A stretch of 64,000 nucleotides of DNA from Echinometra lucunter (Eukaryota; Echinodermata; Echinoidea; Camarodonta; Echinometridae). The first letter of the stretch is position 1, and each line of letters begins with the position of its first letter. The stretch covers positions 1,367,298 through 1,431,297 of the forward strand of contig CM057151.1 of NCBI GenBank assembly GCA_029962745.1, written 5' to 3'. Under the pieces are notes generated by a model, which was not told the DNA's origin, did not search any database, and worked only from the letters and a program-made list of their open reading frames with translations. Shown in pieces: positions 38,301 to 52,942 of the stretch. The position numbers were made by a program, and so were the translations under genes.

Positions 38301-41300
38301 CTTCAATGAATGATTGTTCTAATTTTCTCATAGCTCCTCTTGTATCTCTGATCACAGGAGATGATGAATCAGCATCTTCTATCACCATCACCCTAGCACG
38401 ATTGCTGTGTTTGGAGTGAATCTTTGCAGAGTAGTTCTTTAAATAGCTTGAGATTCGTGAGTCGGAACGCGTTCTTCGCAGTCGTTGAAATTCTTCTGAA
38501 GTTCATGCTTGCGATATGCTTGTTGTATTACAAGAGCTGCTTTCTGAGCCTTGGCGCGACCACCATAGCGCTTCTCTAGCATCTCAACCTATAGAAAGGA
38601 GAAAAAGAAACAAAACATTATTTTAGACAAAACAAAATCACTTCATAATAAATTGTGGAATCAAGTCAAGACTCAATAGACAAATATAACATTGGTCATT
38701 TGCAAAAAAATGCTGTATCTCAATTTTTTGAGGAAATATTGTTTTGTTTCCAAATTTGTTAAAAATAACAGTTCTTTACCTGCTTTGGAACAGAATGACT
38801 GCTCACCTACCTCTCTCAAAGTCCAATCAGAGAATGCCTGATCAGTACAACTATCACTCCACCCATCTTATCATAGTATAGCTAATTATTGGTTCAAATC
38901 CTACTTGTGGGCAACAAATTAACATCCTGTACACAAGATCATACGCCCAACACATGTTCACTGCACTGATGGATATCAAACTGACGACTATGTCACACAA
39001 TTACGTTGTTTACTAACACCTGTCAATATGCCTCACAGTATTCCTCTCTAATTAGCAGTGACACATGCTGCTGTTCCCAACTGTTTCATAATGGACTAGA
39101 CCGTGAGAATGAGAATCGTATGACTGCTCTACCTCACGACTCGGAAGTGATTTACTATGTTTTTGGTTTTATGAATAAATAACAGATGTTTCTGAAATGA
39201 TGTAGTAATGAAATGTTTCAAACATGCACTACATGGTTTCTTAATTAATTAAGAAGCATATATTACACTGTACAGGTTTGGACTTTGGTCATTACATAAC
39301 ACCAAATCTTTGAATGAATGATAGCCGGCTTACATGATATCAGTGATTCAGAAGCAGGAAAAATCTAGATGAAAATACCTGGATTTTATGAGTAACTGCA
39401 TTATGTATTTTCAATTCTTTCAATTGAATGCAATAATTTGAGGGACTAATGAAACACACAATACACTTCTCATCTGGTTTGTAACCATGAAACCTTGTAA
39501 TTCACAAATAATGCAGCTATTCATCATATTCTCTAGCATTCACCCTTGGCTTATCCTATCATTAATGATTTCACTTGAAGTGTCAACAAAAAGTAATGTG
39601 CAGGCTAAATTTCACTCTGCTTGGCACACACACACACACACACAAAACCACACCAAAAAACACCACCATCAGCACCACCACCAACAAAAACTACTTCCAT
39701 AATATTGTTTTCTAATGCAACTTCTTTTTTTTAATGCAAAATAGAAAGTCATTAAAATATGGAAACATAAGAATACAGTATGATTTGTATTTTGTGAAAT
39801 AACTTTGAATGTGATTTTATCTAGTAAGCTGGTAACTTCTCTACTCAGAATAAAATCAATTAAAAAATCAAGTTTATGAATTTTCCCCATATATAAAGAT
39901 TGGTTGAGGGGATATATATGCATGCATTCATTTGACTCACCTGCTTTTGTTGCAGGTCTGGGGACAGCTCATAAGAACTGCCAAGAACTCGGGACTGTTT
40001 GATGAGACGTTCCTCCTCCCTTCGTTGCTTGATAGACTTCTCTCTCCTCAATGATGCCCGATTCCTTGGACTTGGTGAGAGGTCCCACCTGATCTTTGTA
40101 GGTTTCTCCTGAGAGGTTCCTGCTAAATGGGTAGTTGGAGAGTCAACAGCAATTGAAATGGCACGACTGACCCTAGTGTGTGGTGTAGACTGTCTTAGAA
40201 CAGCTTGCTCAGGAATGGTTATGCTTGCTTGAGTTGGAAAGACCCTAGAAGGTGAGCTATGACGTTGAGGAGAGTCTGTAGATGTTGATGGTGTGTGAGA
40301 ATTATCAGTCTGGATTGCAATGGTTCTAGTTTCAGGCTTTGGTTTTCTCCTTGGGATAGGACGAGGGCTACCTTTGACAGTGACCTCAGGGGTTGGTGAG
40401 GAGTGCAGAGAGTCTTGTCGAGGTGGAGGAGTCCTCCGAGGAGTCTTAGGGGTGGTGTTTGGTTTTGGTGGAGGACTAGGTTTCCCTCCACGAGGGGTGG
40501 AACTAGGTGTCTGTGGAGTAGGTGTTGGTGGAGTTGCAGTCTGTGGAGTACTAATCTGTGTATCCTTTAGAGGAGTTGCCTCAGCAGATTGGGCCTTTGG
40601 TGTATTGGAGTTGGAATCCTTCAACAGATCAGTAGGATCTGCTGCCACTTGCTGGTCACTGCACAAGAGACAAAAAAAGAAACACAAAGTAAGTAAAAGT
40701 GGTATCATCCATACTAAGAACATGAGTTTCAAGTCCTGTCACAAACTATAATGACAAAACTAGGTAAAGAGACAATGGATTGTATGGAAGTAGAGAATCC
40801 ATAAATTCAATCATTACCACAAAAATGGCTTCTTTTATTAATTTCATCATAAAATTACCATGGAAACCAATATTTCATCACTGTCTCAGCTGACGCACAA
40901 AGGAAACCCCTTGCTCATTATGAGGGATTTATAATAAGAGACAATATCAGAACAATGAACTGCACAGGGTCATTTCAAAATAGTCAATAAAATTCAAGGA
41001 CTATTTTATTATCTCTTCTATCATCATCCTTTCTTGCATATTATATCAGCATCTATCTATCTTTCCACTTCACTTTCCACTCCACCCATCAGCAAATCAT
41101 CGAAAACTTCTTGAAAGGCAGGTAACAGATTTGAAAACCATACTCACATGTACTTGAGAAATACAATGCATGGTGCTGAATTATACTTACAAATTTCAAA
41201 CTATACCGTCTGCTTAAATACTAATGGCTACTGTGAGAATCTTTATGACTTCGAACTCTCATTGTAAATCACCTAACCAAGACAATTATATCACATACCT

Positions 41301-41736
41301 CACAGGTGAAACTATTTACAGTTATTTGCATATCACCCCCGTACTATTATGAGATATCACACATCATCACACACATACCGGCACATTGCACAAGTGTTTG
41401 TTTTGGATATTTTAAAATTCACAATAAGTCACAGTCCAATGTCTACAAGCACATGCAACTTACACACATACACACACACAAAGTGGGCTGGCTCAGCATG
41501 CGTGCATGCAGCAGGAAGTATCTCTATGCAAATGAGGTCGAGTAGTACACCACGAATGAGGATATTTTAATGGCAACGCCTCCTGACTGCTTTTGTTTGA
41601 TGTACATAAACCTTACTTAGGTGGAATACTGCAATGACACAGTGTGATATTTGATCTGAAATGAAAGTTCCGAACCAAATTAAAAGATTAAGAAATTAGT
41701 ATCTCTGCCTAGCATAGCACACAATGTCCCAGGCAT

Positions 41737-41775
<39 letters not shown>

Positions 41776-44700
41776 ACCTCTCACCTAGCATCATATCACT
41801 GTTGTTTACAGCTATCAGTGATATTGACATTTTTCACTGGTATGCCAAATATGCAGCTGCAATAACAACAGAACAGGAATGCAGCATATTTCATATAAAA
41901 TAGTAATATTAAAAAACTTCATTTTCATTTATTTTGTTTGCTTGAGCAAAGGCTGTTTGCAAAATGCCAAAAGATTTGTGTTTATAATTATTGTAGGCTA
42001 ATGGACCACAAAACTTTAGAAGGTCTGAATATGGATAATGCTCAATTCTTGTGGTGTTTTTTCACTGTCCATTCTTCAAGTCCTGTTGGTATTGTCACTG
42101 CGGTTACAAAATGGCAAAAACAAGAAACCCCAGAAAAAAACAACAGAATCTTTGATTGATTGTGTGTCTGAATACCTTGAAATTCATTTTTGTGGTGAGC
42201 ATAAAAACAAAGACAGCAAACAATGTATGGTTGTTTGAAGTTGAAAAACAGGGTATGCTATCAAGTATTAAATAATGTTCCATTCATATAAGAAGGAACC
42301 ACTAGAAATTGTCTAAGACAAAAAGACAATTATCCCTAAAAGGGTATTAAAAGAAAGAAAATTCAAGGATTAAAATAAAGCTCCACATCTTCTAAATTTG
42401 GGTGTCAGGAGTGGGATCTATTAATAGCTTCAAATCATTCACACCTGGGGAGCTTAATATAGAAGAAGGACACCCTGCTCAGGTGACCTAAAGATTATCC
42501 TGTTTAAGCCAGACTGTCAGGAGCTAGATGCTTACACTCCCTAGGATACTCAACAAGTGTTGACAAAAGCACAAGTCTGTGAACAAACATAGGCTGAAGT
42601 ACTTCACAAAGTAGTGTCATTATCTTGCAAATTAAAATCATAGAGGAGAGATGTAACATTCAGAAGAACATAACATAAGCTGTCTGAACACACCAATCTG
42701 GAAGTTAGGTTGTAAGCTTATTTCTGAAAATTAATGCCTGCATGAAGCTACAGTATTCCTGTCTTTTCTGAAATATACATGTACTTCACGGGAAATGTAT
42801 GGTATTATCTTCCATCACATTTTCCTTGAAGTATTCCAGGAATTCAAATTTCGGATTCAGAATTCTCAAACTGTGCATAAAAATGAAGAGCAATAACAAA
42901 TACACGGACACAGTCTGCACTGCTTTGCTTCTTTTCTGACAACTTTATTTGGATGGCAACAGACCCTAGGCAACATAAAATGACAGAAACCTTATGTATT
43001 CCCAGGTAAAGAATCTCTGAATATGTTAAGACCTGCTCAGGGGAATATAGTCATCATACCTCATGCCCATTATTCACTTTCCTGTTTAACTGTATTTCTA
43101 GAATAGTGGTACATGAGGTTCAACAAGGGGTTACCAGCTCCTTGGGGTCATCTATCTCATGAGCACACACTGTAGGAATCCAGTTTGCAAGTTTGCAGGC
43201 ACAAATCCGGGTCTTTGAAACATGTTATAGAAGTCTGAGTAGAAGACTAAAGCAGGTCAGTGGGGATTGCGTACTATAGCTGCTCCACACACAATCAGTA
43301 GGCAGTCTTGCTAGGCTTTTCTCAAGAAGCAGTGCATTTAAATAAAGTGTCAATTAGGGTCTGTGCATGCAGATACATAAGAATCCCTCACAGCTTTGAA
43401 ATTTATTATGCTCCTTTGAAATAAATATTGAATCTCAATTTAATGTCCCAATAAAATATGACATTATTTTCACATTACTGTCATTATCGAGTTTCCATCC
43501 AGGACTTTATGAATCAAAATACCCACTTCTGGCATTTTTGTCTGTCTTTCTGCAGACATGTGGTGTACTCCCTACAGGTGTATCAGAGTTCTGCAGTATA
43601 ATTTCATTTGACCTGGGCCCTTCCACTGGCAAGGCATAGATGACAGAAGGACAATTATTCACTTCCCTTTAGGTTTGGTGGTTTGCTACCTGGGCTCCTG
43701 GCACCCTGGCACCCTTTCCTGTTTATTGTAGAGTAAGGCTCCTTTTATTCTCTGACCTGGTGAGATAGCTAAGAGGACATAGTTTGTTCTCTCATACTCA
43801 ATCCCTAAAGCTCTCATTGACAGATTCTTTATAGTAAAGTTTTAAAAGCTCAATTATTATGATCTATAGGTTAATATACCCCATTCCTGAGCTTACAAAT
43901 AACCTGTTGACATACAGAGTATTGGTGATTGATTATGATCTCCAACAGGCCTTATCTTTTAAAATAGAAAACTTTTGTACTACTACAAAAGTAAAATTTG
44001 CACCCATCCATTTGGCTGAGACCAGGATAATTCTTTTATATTCTATCTATTTTATCTTTTCAATCAATTGTTACAAATCAGGCAAAGTTTTCTTTCAGTC
44101 AATAGCTGAGCTGCTTTTATCATTGAACAGTATTAGTCTCAGGTCTGGGAAAGATGTATTTTCTCCCTCTCTAATCTGAAATTACACTAACTATTGAAGT
44201 TCAGAGTATGCATACCGGTACAAGCCTACCAGTAACTAATTCTAAGAAAGTCAGAGTTATTGCCACCGGAGGGAGGAAGTAAGATAGAATAGGCTACAAA
44301 ACTCAGCAACAGTAATTCTTGCTGAAAGAAAGAAGAAAAATAAGGGAAAAAACCCTCTTCCTAACAGGCACCTTTTCCATTATAAAGCAGTAGCTAGCTG
44401 ATCATAATCACTGTCTACTGTCTAGTCTCCTTTTTTTTTTCCAGTCCTCAATATTCAGTACACATTTAATGATCTGAGGTTGGTATGAGTTTTACTTTAG
44501 TATGATCCTATCATCTCTAACACCTTTCACTAAGGACCCTGGATATTATAAGGAGTTAATCATTCTAATTGCACAACACAACTTTGGGTCTACCAACATA
44601 AATTCAAAAGGGAAATGCACTATTTTCTTCCCAATAAACAGCATAGCTGTGTCTTTCAACCACACAATGCTGCCTATAGTGGAGCTTGGCGTCTGAACAT

Positions 44701-47700
44701 GCCTGCCTTTAATTACGAGAAAACGAAGAGATAACCATGGCTGCTCAGATGACTGGATAATTTAATTGAGAGAATATGGTCATATTACAAGCATTAATGG
44801 GACAAATTGATTTTCCAGAACAGAAAGATTGGGTCATTTTTTTCTTGTTATGCCTTAATGATAAAGATAAGCTGGCTTCATTATTCATGCCTCTTTAAAA
44901 ATGATTGTCTTCATGCATTCAAAAATTGAAAATAGCTTTTATTATGTGCACATTTTGCATTAATGGCGTTAATGGCTGAGATATTTAATTCTGTTTTTCA
45001 TTTTCTTGATTACGGATATAGGCAACACTTCATACAAATATTGTGGAGGTATAGCCTGAGCAATTTCAGAGTATGTTAAAGTCCAGGAATAAAATGTTAA
45101 CATACTGTCCAGACATCCCCATGCTCTACACCATACTAATTCAATATGACAAGAGACTGCTTCATAAATGGTGTAGTAACAAAAGCAGATTTAATAAAAC
45201 TGTCACAAATTTAGCATCAGCTCTTCCATCACTGCATCACTGAACTATCCTTACCTCGATAAGTTCAAAGTCTTGGAGAATTAGGATAGCTTATCCAAGA
45301 GTCTTCTAACCTTGGTCTTACATATAGATTCAGCCCCACTCAGTCATGTGACTATAATTCAATATCCCATGAGCCTTCTATCCTTCACATAATGTCGTTT
45401 CTTAATGTTCAAGAGAAGTGAACTCTTGCATTCATACAAACCATGAATAAACTCATTATGCCATTTATGGAATCAGACAATTCAATAAGTCAAAATGGTC
45501 AATTCAACTTTATCAATCAAGGCATATGGACTAGATATAATTACCATGCTATAGTAATGTGACCACCAAAGAGCCCCCCCCCCCCCCCCCACACACAAAA
45601 TCTTTGAAATAATTTTTTTCTGAGCAAATGTACTATGATATTAAAAGGCAGTGTGAAAAAACATACGGTAAAAAAAAAGAAGTCAGAGGGAATGGTAATG
45701 AGTCATTTTAGGTATGAACATTTCCCCCCTCTTTGCTCTGAATTACTAATCTACGTTCACTCCCATCACTGGTTTGATCATTAAAGAGAAAAGACTGTGT
45801 GTTTTGGATTTAGTCATATCCACACTGACATAAAAAACAGGCTGGAAATAGGGGATCAGATAGGAAACGTGGAAAGTGAACAACTTTAAAGTGGAGACAT
45901 GAAAGGGGAGGGGTATTAAGAGTTCAATCTAAGATGCTTGTATCAAGGAAACGTAGAAGTAGGAGACTTCTAAGATCTGATACATGTTTGGATGATATCA
46001 TGGTCTATTTTTACAAATTTATGCACTTCAACTGTCTTTCAAATTAGATATTTGTCTACATTCATCCTTAACCAGTTGAGCACAATTTGATTTCAGTATT
46101 CCACACATCTGCCATAGGCCCTAGCCTGAGTTATCTTAGACTTGGGATTCAACAGGTTAATTAGTATGAAGCAAGTTTGTGAGAATACAGGGGATGCCTG
46201 TTGTGTTCAAACTTTTTTTATCCATTAACAAGTCATATAACATAAAAGTTTGAAATTTACTGAAAGAGAATAGAACTGATCAGCAATAAACATATTTCAG
46301 ATTCAACTTTTTAGATTAAACAAATATTCCAGCCACTGCAGTAAAATTGGCTGAAAAGCAAGAAACATGATTATTCAGTTCGATATTTGGATCAACAAGG
46401 AAAAAATGCAAGGCAGGTTTTCACAAAGGAAATTTACCACATTAGGTGAGCAGTGCATTGCTCTCCTCCAGACAAGACAGTATTCCAACCATGAAATGGA
46501 AATATTGCTCACTGAAAAACTCAAATTATGAGTACAGTTTTTATCAGATAGTCACGGATATGGAGGAACACTCATACATCATCTTTGTGGTAGCTAAGGA
46601 TTATCATTTCATTCTGCACAGACGACTACTGGGAAATATTCATTATGTTTTCACAGACAGATATGACATAAGAAATACTCCAAACCTTGCTGCTTATCAC
46701 AACTGTTACAAGCCTCCTATCATAGAAACACAGTAGCAGTTATTTTGGGAACATGGAAGAAATATGACTGCAAAAGTAGCAGCAGGAAGAAATATTACCG
46801 ACAAGTCTCCAGAAATGCATCCCATATGACAACTCTATTCTAAGAGTGCATAACTCAAAATATAATGAGATTAAACATGATTCACTGGATATACATGTAC
46901 CACTTTATTGGAAAATTTGGCCTAACTCTGCATCTAATTTTGTTTCTATATTTTTGGCTTGCGGCAGAGCCAAAGGATATTGCAATTGAGAACAGAGAGC
47001 CATAACATGCATATATCTGGAATTACAATTTGTAGCAAATTACTCAAATGTGATTAAACCATGAAGCATACAACTGAACAGTAACACATATGATATAATA
47101 ATATCAATCAAAACAATATGAATAAGTTTTTGAGTATTTTCTTCATAAGGTTGTAAAAACATGAATAACTTGTAGGAGGAAGGGTTAATTCTTTAAGTTG
47201 GTTACAATTTATTTGGTAAATGCATGTAGCATTGGAGAAATCTCTATACAAATACATCACATATTTTACTTACCTCTTTTGTGTATCACCTTCCAAAATC
47301 ATCTTGAAGCAATGTGAATAACGGACAGTACTAGCTAAGTTTGCCCACAGTCGATCAGTGTCATGCAGTTAATGATATACGCCTGATATAGACCATAATC
47401 CACAGACATGACAATTATCTGTGCCTCTCTTATATCAGGTTGGGCCTGTTACAATGAGCACAAGACCACCCCATCCAACCAAATCCTCTTCCACTGTTTC
47501 CAGTTTTTATTCTAAAAATGAGTCACGGTCATATCAGTATAGCTGGTGTAAAGGAACTTGGCCTATTGTAGTCCTTCACTATATACCGCAGAGTCTAAAG
47601 GCCATAAACTATGCCTATTCAAACTTCCTCATTCATATCGCATTTTTCAAATCATATATACACCACGCATCAGACATGCTGTAACCATTCAACTATGAAA

Positions 47701-50700
47701 GATTGGTAATTCATTAATGTGTATGAAACTCAAAGAGCAAAGCACAAACATTATAGGTTATTTGTCCACCAAAATTGAACAAAGAGAAACACACCAAAAT
47801 GCTTCCCTTTCGAATGTAAGAAAAGATTTTTCAGCATATGCCATTCATGAAATGAATCCCAGAAGAAAAGAAAAGAAAAGAAAAGAAATTCAGTGACTGT
47901 TATGATGGCACAAAGGCTTGCCTGATAATTTCATACTTACACAATGTATATTCATCAATCATAACATGACAGTTTGTGGGTCAAATACAAGTCATATCCA
48001 TGTGGGTCAAACTGTCACCAGACCATTAAAAACTTTGAAGAAGAAGCAGGACAAATCAAATTCCTAGGGGTCATTTGTATTTATAGCACAGACCACACAA
48101 CAAATACAAATATTTCTGGGAAGCAAGAAGCACACTCACATAACAAGAGGGTAAATACAACTGCCCTGCACAAGTTTCCAGCTTACTTTAGAAATTCAGA
48201 CGATTCTAGACATCACATCTCACATCTCCCAGAGTCAGCTCTTCCAAGTGATAAATCACTTCAAATGATCATCATATTAATATTTCACTTTTGCAACTCA
48301 AGAGTTGGCTGGAGATGACAATCTGCAGAGAAAAAGTTCTTTAGCTGGTGTCTAATTTCAGTCAGCAGCATATCATATGCAGACATAAAGATTAAAATGT
48401 ATTTCCTTTTATCTCTGTAATGTGGTTACCAGCAAAACATTCTTATACTTTCAGTTTAACATATACATTACATGCTTGGACTATCTAATGAAAATGTGGG
48501 ACACTTTCTCCGCAAATCCTAAAAACAAGAGAGCCCATGGCAATAACAGCATTATGAAGCTAAATATGATACTGTGTGGGTAAAGGGATAGAAGATGAAG
48601 TTTCAGACAAGCTTTCTGGCCTAACATAATGTTTATCAAAAGATGGGAGTGAATGACCTCTGTCTGGTTTGACTTGGTCAGTGCCAAAGGCAGATAAAGT
48701 CATTATCAATTACTAACAGAGTTAACCATCATGTCAAAACTAGGGACATAAAACGTGGATCAATTATATGCTTTTTACGCAGGCAACATTTTGCTTAACC
48801 AAAATAGGGAGGGCTGTAAGGCCACCCCTTAGCCTAACCTCTTTCCTATGGTTAAGCTTAGCCCATACTTTCTGTTCAAACTCAGTTTTACCAATGTGGG
48901 CTGGCTCCAAAGATAATACGGTATTATATCTGGCCCTGGGAATAAGCAGCGTTAGCTGCTTGTAGACAAGCAGCTGTGTTAGTACCACAGGTAAGACGGA
49001 TTAGGCAATAGCACGGGTCTACGGGACTAAAAATCTGTGTGTGAAAAGCAAAATTAATAGTCCGAGGTTAACGATAGTACAGGTTTACGATCAGTACGGG
49101 GCTAATAAAGCTGAGTGTAAACAGGGAAGTTCTCTCTTATGGTAGGAACATGGACTTTAAGAGGGGGCAATAATCCTACTCCTGATAAAGAACATACAGA
49201 TCTCATAAAAACAGAAACCACTTTGATTCCTGGTATTAAAAACTGAAAAGCCATTAAGAGAAAGAAGTAAAACAAACTTAGAGGAAAATGGTTCCTCATA
49301 ATTTCATCATTAATGGCATATAACTATGCAAAGAGTGTTGCGGAGGGGGGGGGGGGTGATCCACTTCACAATATCAGAAGAATCACTATCATCACCCAAA
49401 AAGCTTTTTGTCCTGTAAATGTGCTGTAGGCCAGAAAAATACAGCATGAACAATACAAAAACATATAAGGGTTTTCTAGAAGAAAAGTGAGATACTCCAA
49501 GGTATTGTATGACAACAAACATGGAAGAAAAGTGACATCAAGGGAAATAGGATCACATTCTATAGAAGAAACCCTGTAGGAGAGAGATACCCTCAACCCC
49601 CCATTACAATCATATCATGGTGCCAAGTCACACAAGTCATAGTCACTAGAATACTGATCATATTCCCTAGAGCTGTATCTATGACGTAATTGTGTAGGAT
49701 GACAATCATGTCAGGTGTAATATAAAGCTGTATCACAAGGTCTTGACAAGGCATTTTCAGGGTTATTTCTAGAAAATAAGACCATGTTCATACAGCATGT
49801 GCTTTCAGTTAGCTTAATGCAATTAAGAAAAATGATGATAATTATATTGGTCTTAAAAAAAAATTCATTAGTCAGGTGCGGCCGAGAGGTTTTTAATAAC
49901 CGTAAAACTTTCTAAACCTTTAAGAGCAAAACAATTTCTGCAAAGGAATGTAATTGCTGTTTACTATTTCAGCTTAGATTTTGCATATGCAGCTTTGTAA
50001 CTTAAAGACCATTCTAATTTGAGTGTCATCACTTCCGATCTGACTTACAATGCTAATCAATATAGTTATCCCTACACTAAAAACATTGAGAAGTCAAAAC
50101 AACACCTCTGGTTACCGATCATATTAAAGATTCAATTGTTTACTATCATCAATTATTCCAAAGAAAAGCATAATGATAAAAAATATAGGTATATCCAAAG
50201 TTCTCATAAAAAAACACAAAACAAAACATCACAGCAGTACAGTCGAACCTTTTTAATATGGAACATTAAAAAGCTAATCACGTCATTACACCAAGCAACA
50301 TCGTCATTGTTTATCAGCGTAGTCATGCTTGCGGTGGGAGTCCTAGTTAGTAGCAATTAGCTTTTGTTGTAATCAATACCTCTAGCAGTGCAGCTTGGTG
50401 TTTGAGTGATAATTTCAATTTTTAAGGCTCTTGGGACGGTTACTGATCAATAGGAATGAAAATGGCTCTGACGCAAGTATGAAGAGATGTTGAGAGTAAT
50501 TCAGGCTGCAGGAAACCCTTTTTAGAAACACCAGGAGACACATGTAGAGAGTTACATCATAAATGAACTTTACATAAATACTGAGCTGTCTGATGTGATA
50601 GAGAGTCATCTGCCCAGAGCCAGAGGGAACATTCCCTCTATGCAAAATGATAAGACTTAAAACCTTCTAGCTCTCAATAGTAGAAATGGACTCTGCAAAC

Positions 50701-52911
50701 ATGACATCTATTTCCAAAAGAATTGCCTCTTCAGCAAAACTACTTAAGGACAAAAAAGCTACATATTAGCATCATACAATTAAAAAAAAAATTATTCAAG
50801 AATTTCTTAGAAATGCTTTCAGCACTCAGTTGATTGATCATTCAGAGCTTTACAATGCCAGATAGGCAGAAAACTATATTATTCAAAATTTATATGCAAT
50901 ATAACTTCCATATATATGAAAAGCTGATCCCATTTAATGAATATATTGATCAATGTTTATTAAGGGTAAGATTAATACAAATAAATTTATTTTGAAATTT
51001 AATGTATGATTCCCCCCCCCCCTAAAACTTACAGTGAATATATACCTCATCCAGGTAACAGATATTCACCTGAGCAGCCAAGCAAGTCTGCATGTTATAG
51101 GGAAGTAATTAGCATACATACATGTATGACAGGAAGCTTAATTGGGTCTATTATGTAATATCACCCTCAGAGCATTTCCTGCCTGAACTTGGGACATTTC
51201 AAGAGACTACATCAAGTCATGATTAGTCACAATGCTACTGTCTGTCTGAAAGGGTGCAGTCATAAATATGAAAGATGAAACCTTACCTTAGGATTCATAG
51301 CAAAATCGGCACTTTAATTACACTAATGAAGCTTTAAACATATCACTTTTAGAAATAAAAATCAAAAAAAGAAATACAATCATGGTATTTGAAATCATTA
51401 AAGTGAACCCCAGTAAATGTTTCTTATGTATCATAGGGAAATTCCAATGTATTACAAGAACTACATAATAACTATTTTAAAAGCATTGTAAAATCTTTTG
51501 TCCCAAAGACCGATAAAGTCCAAAGAAAGAGCCACTGCTAAAAACCAAAGCTGAGCATTATTTTTTCTGACTAATAAATATTCCAATTCTCTACTCAAAT
51601 ATTACTGCGGTATTTGGTTGATGTATACAGAGGTATATTGTCCCTGATAGGCAGATGCTTTGGCATACCGAGTTTGATGGCAAAAGCAGAAAGTTATTTA
51701 TCCTTACAAACTTCACAACAGGCAGGATGCTAGACCTTCCACATCCCTACGTTATGCAGCAGAATTCACACAACCATTAATACAGCAGTAAATACAATAC
51801 TACATCTACTTCAAAGGTAAAAAAATGGATAATTGTTACTCACCTAACAAGTGATAATCCAAGACATAAATCCACAAATTCATGAAAGTTAAGGACAAGA
51901 TCAGCCCAAAAATCATTAGTCAGCCACATACTATCAACATCTATGGATCAGGTTTCAAGAAAATCAATCTAAATTGTCCTCTGCAGAGTCTGCACATGGA
52001 TGGATATATCTCTTTAATCAGGATAACCCCATTACTAGCAAAGCTCACCATTGCTACAGGGATGTCCAAAAGTCCAAAGTCATACCAAGATGAGTATGAG
52101 AGAGTGAGAGATAGAGAGATCTCCAGTCAAAGACATTACTGTTTGAGTTTGATATAAGAGGGGGTCAGAGCTGAGTGTGAAGGATGCAGTACAGGTCTAG
52201 CAAGTTTCTGCAACAGAGTTTTGGTGTTTGTTGTAGGGAGAACTAATAGAGAGTGATGTCACAGGAAAAGAGCAATTTGTGCTTGAGTTAGGCGGGGGAA
52301 GGGAAAGGGGGGAACTTTTGAAGTTCTAAGGAAGGCCTGGTCCATTCTAGAAAGAGTAGGGAGGCTTAAATTTGTAGGTGAGGAGAGAGAAAAAATACAA
52401 AACTCATATGATAGTTGTAGGAGGTGATAAAAACCCTGAGATTACACCTTTTTTTCAAGGATAGGTTACCTTCTTCAGCCTTGTCTTACTGAAGTTGTAA
52501 GTTCCTTTTTCCACTTATAGTTTGGGGGGAGAGATTAAAGCTATAAGACAATATCCAGCTAAAGTATTTGCTTTTGCAAGATATGATGTGGCAACACTTT
52601 CTCTCTAATGATACCACAGATATGATAAAACTAAAATTAATCCAAGAACGAACTAATGATTATCAAAATATGTTTTATTCCATATATTGCAACACCTAAA
52701 TCAATAGCTAGTGATGTTTGTAAGAGTAGGTCAATGGGAATTTCTAGAAGGGCATGAAAAACTTCCAGTTATCTTTGAAAAAAGAAGGTAAAGACAAAAT
52801 TCTATCAAAATTCTATCCAAAGCAAAAGACAGACAATTTAGTATGCTGAAAATGAAAGCAAGGACATCATCTCTTAAGGACATTAACTTTTTTGGCTTGC
52901 AGCAGTTACTA

Positions 52912-52942
<31 letters not shown>

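Larger units (their letters stand above)
31838..43734 (+). repeat. Right copy of the 11.9 kb direct duplication, starting at the gap
   Basis: Matches 19443-31337 throughout. It begins AATTACTTTGTTTTTCCAAA immediately after the N run and ends at GTAGAGTA (43734), after which unique sequence continues (AGGCTCCTTT). It carries its own indels in the part nearer the gap, for example around 34.3-35.4 kb and in the IQ exon, where the left copy is clean. Confidence 0.93.

Noticed and set aside
31838..43734. A second, paralogous IQSEC gene or pseudogene
   Set aside because: Introns are as similar as exons, the copy boundaries coincide with both edges of the N gap, and neither copy has its own flanking exons. 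An assembly overlap explains everything.
43859..44179. A 106-codon plus-strand frame as a gene
   Set aside because: It has ordinary AT-rich intron composition, no recognisable domain, no splice partners, and lies in the IQSEC intron.
46446..46736. A 96-codon plus-strand frame as a gene
   Set aside because: No family resemblance and no supporting signals; chance frames of this size are expected in a 13.7 kb intron.
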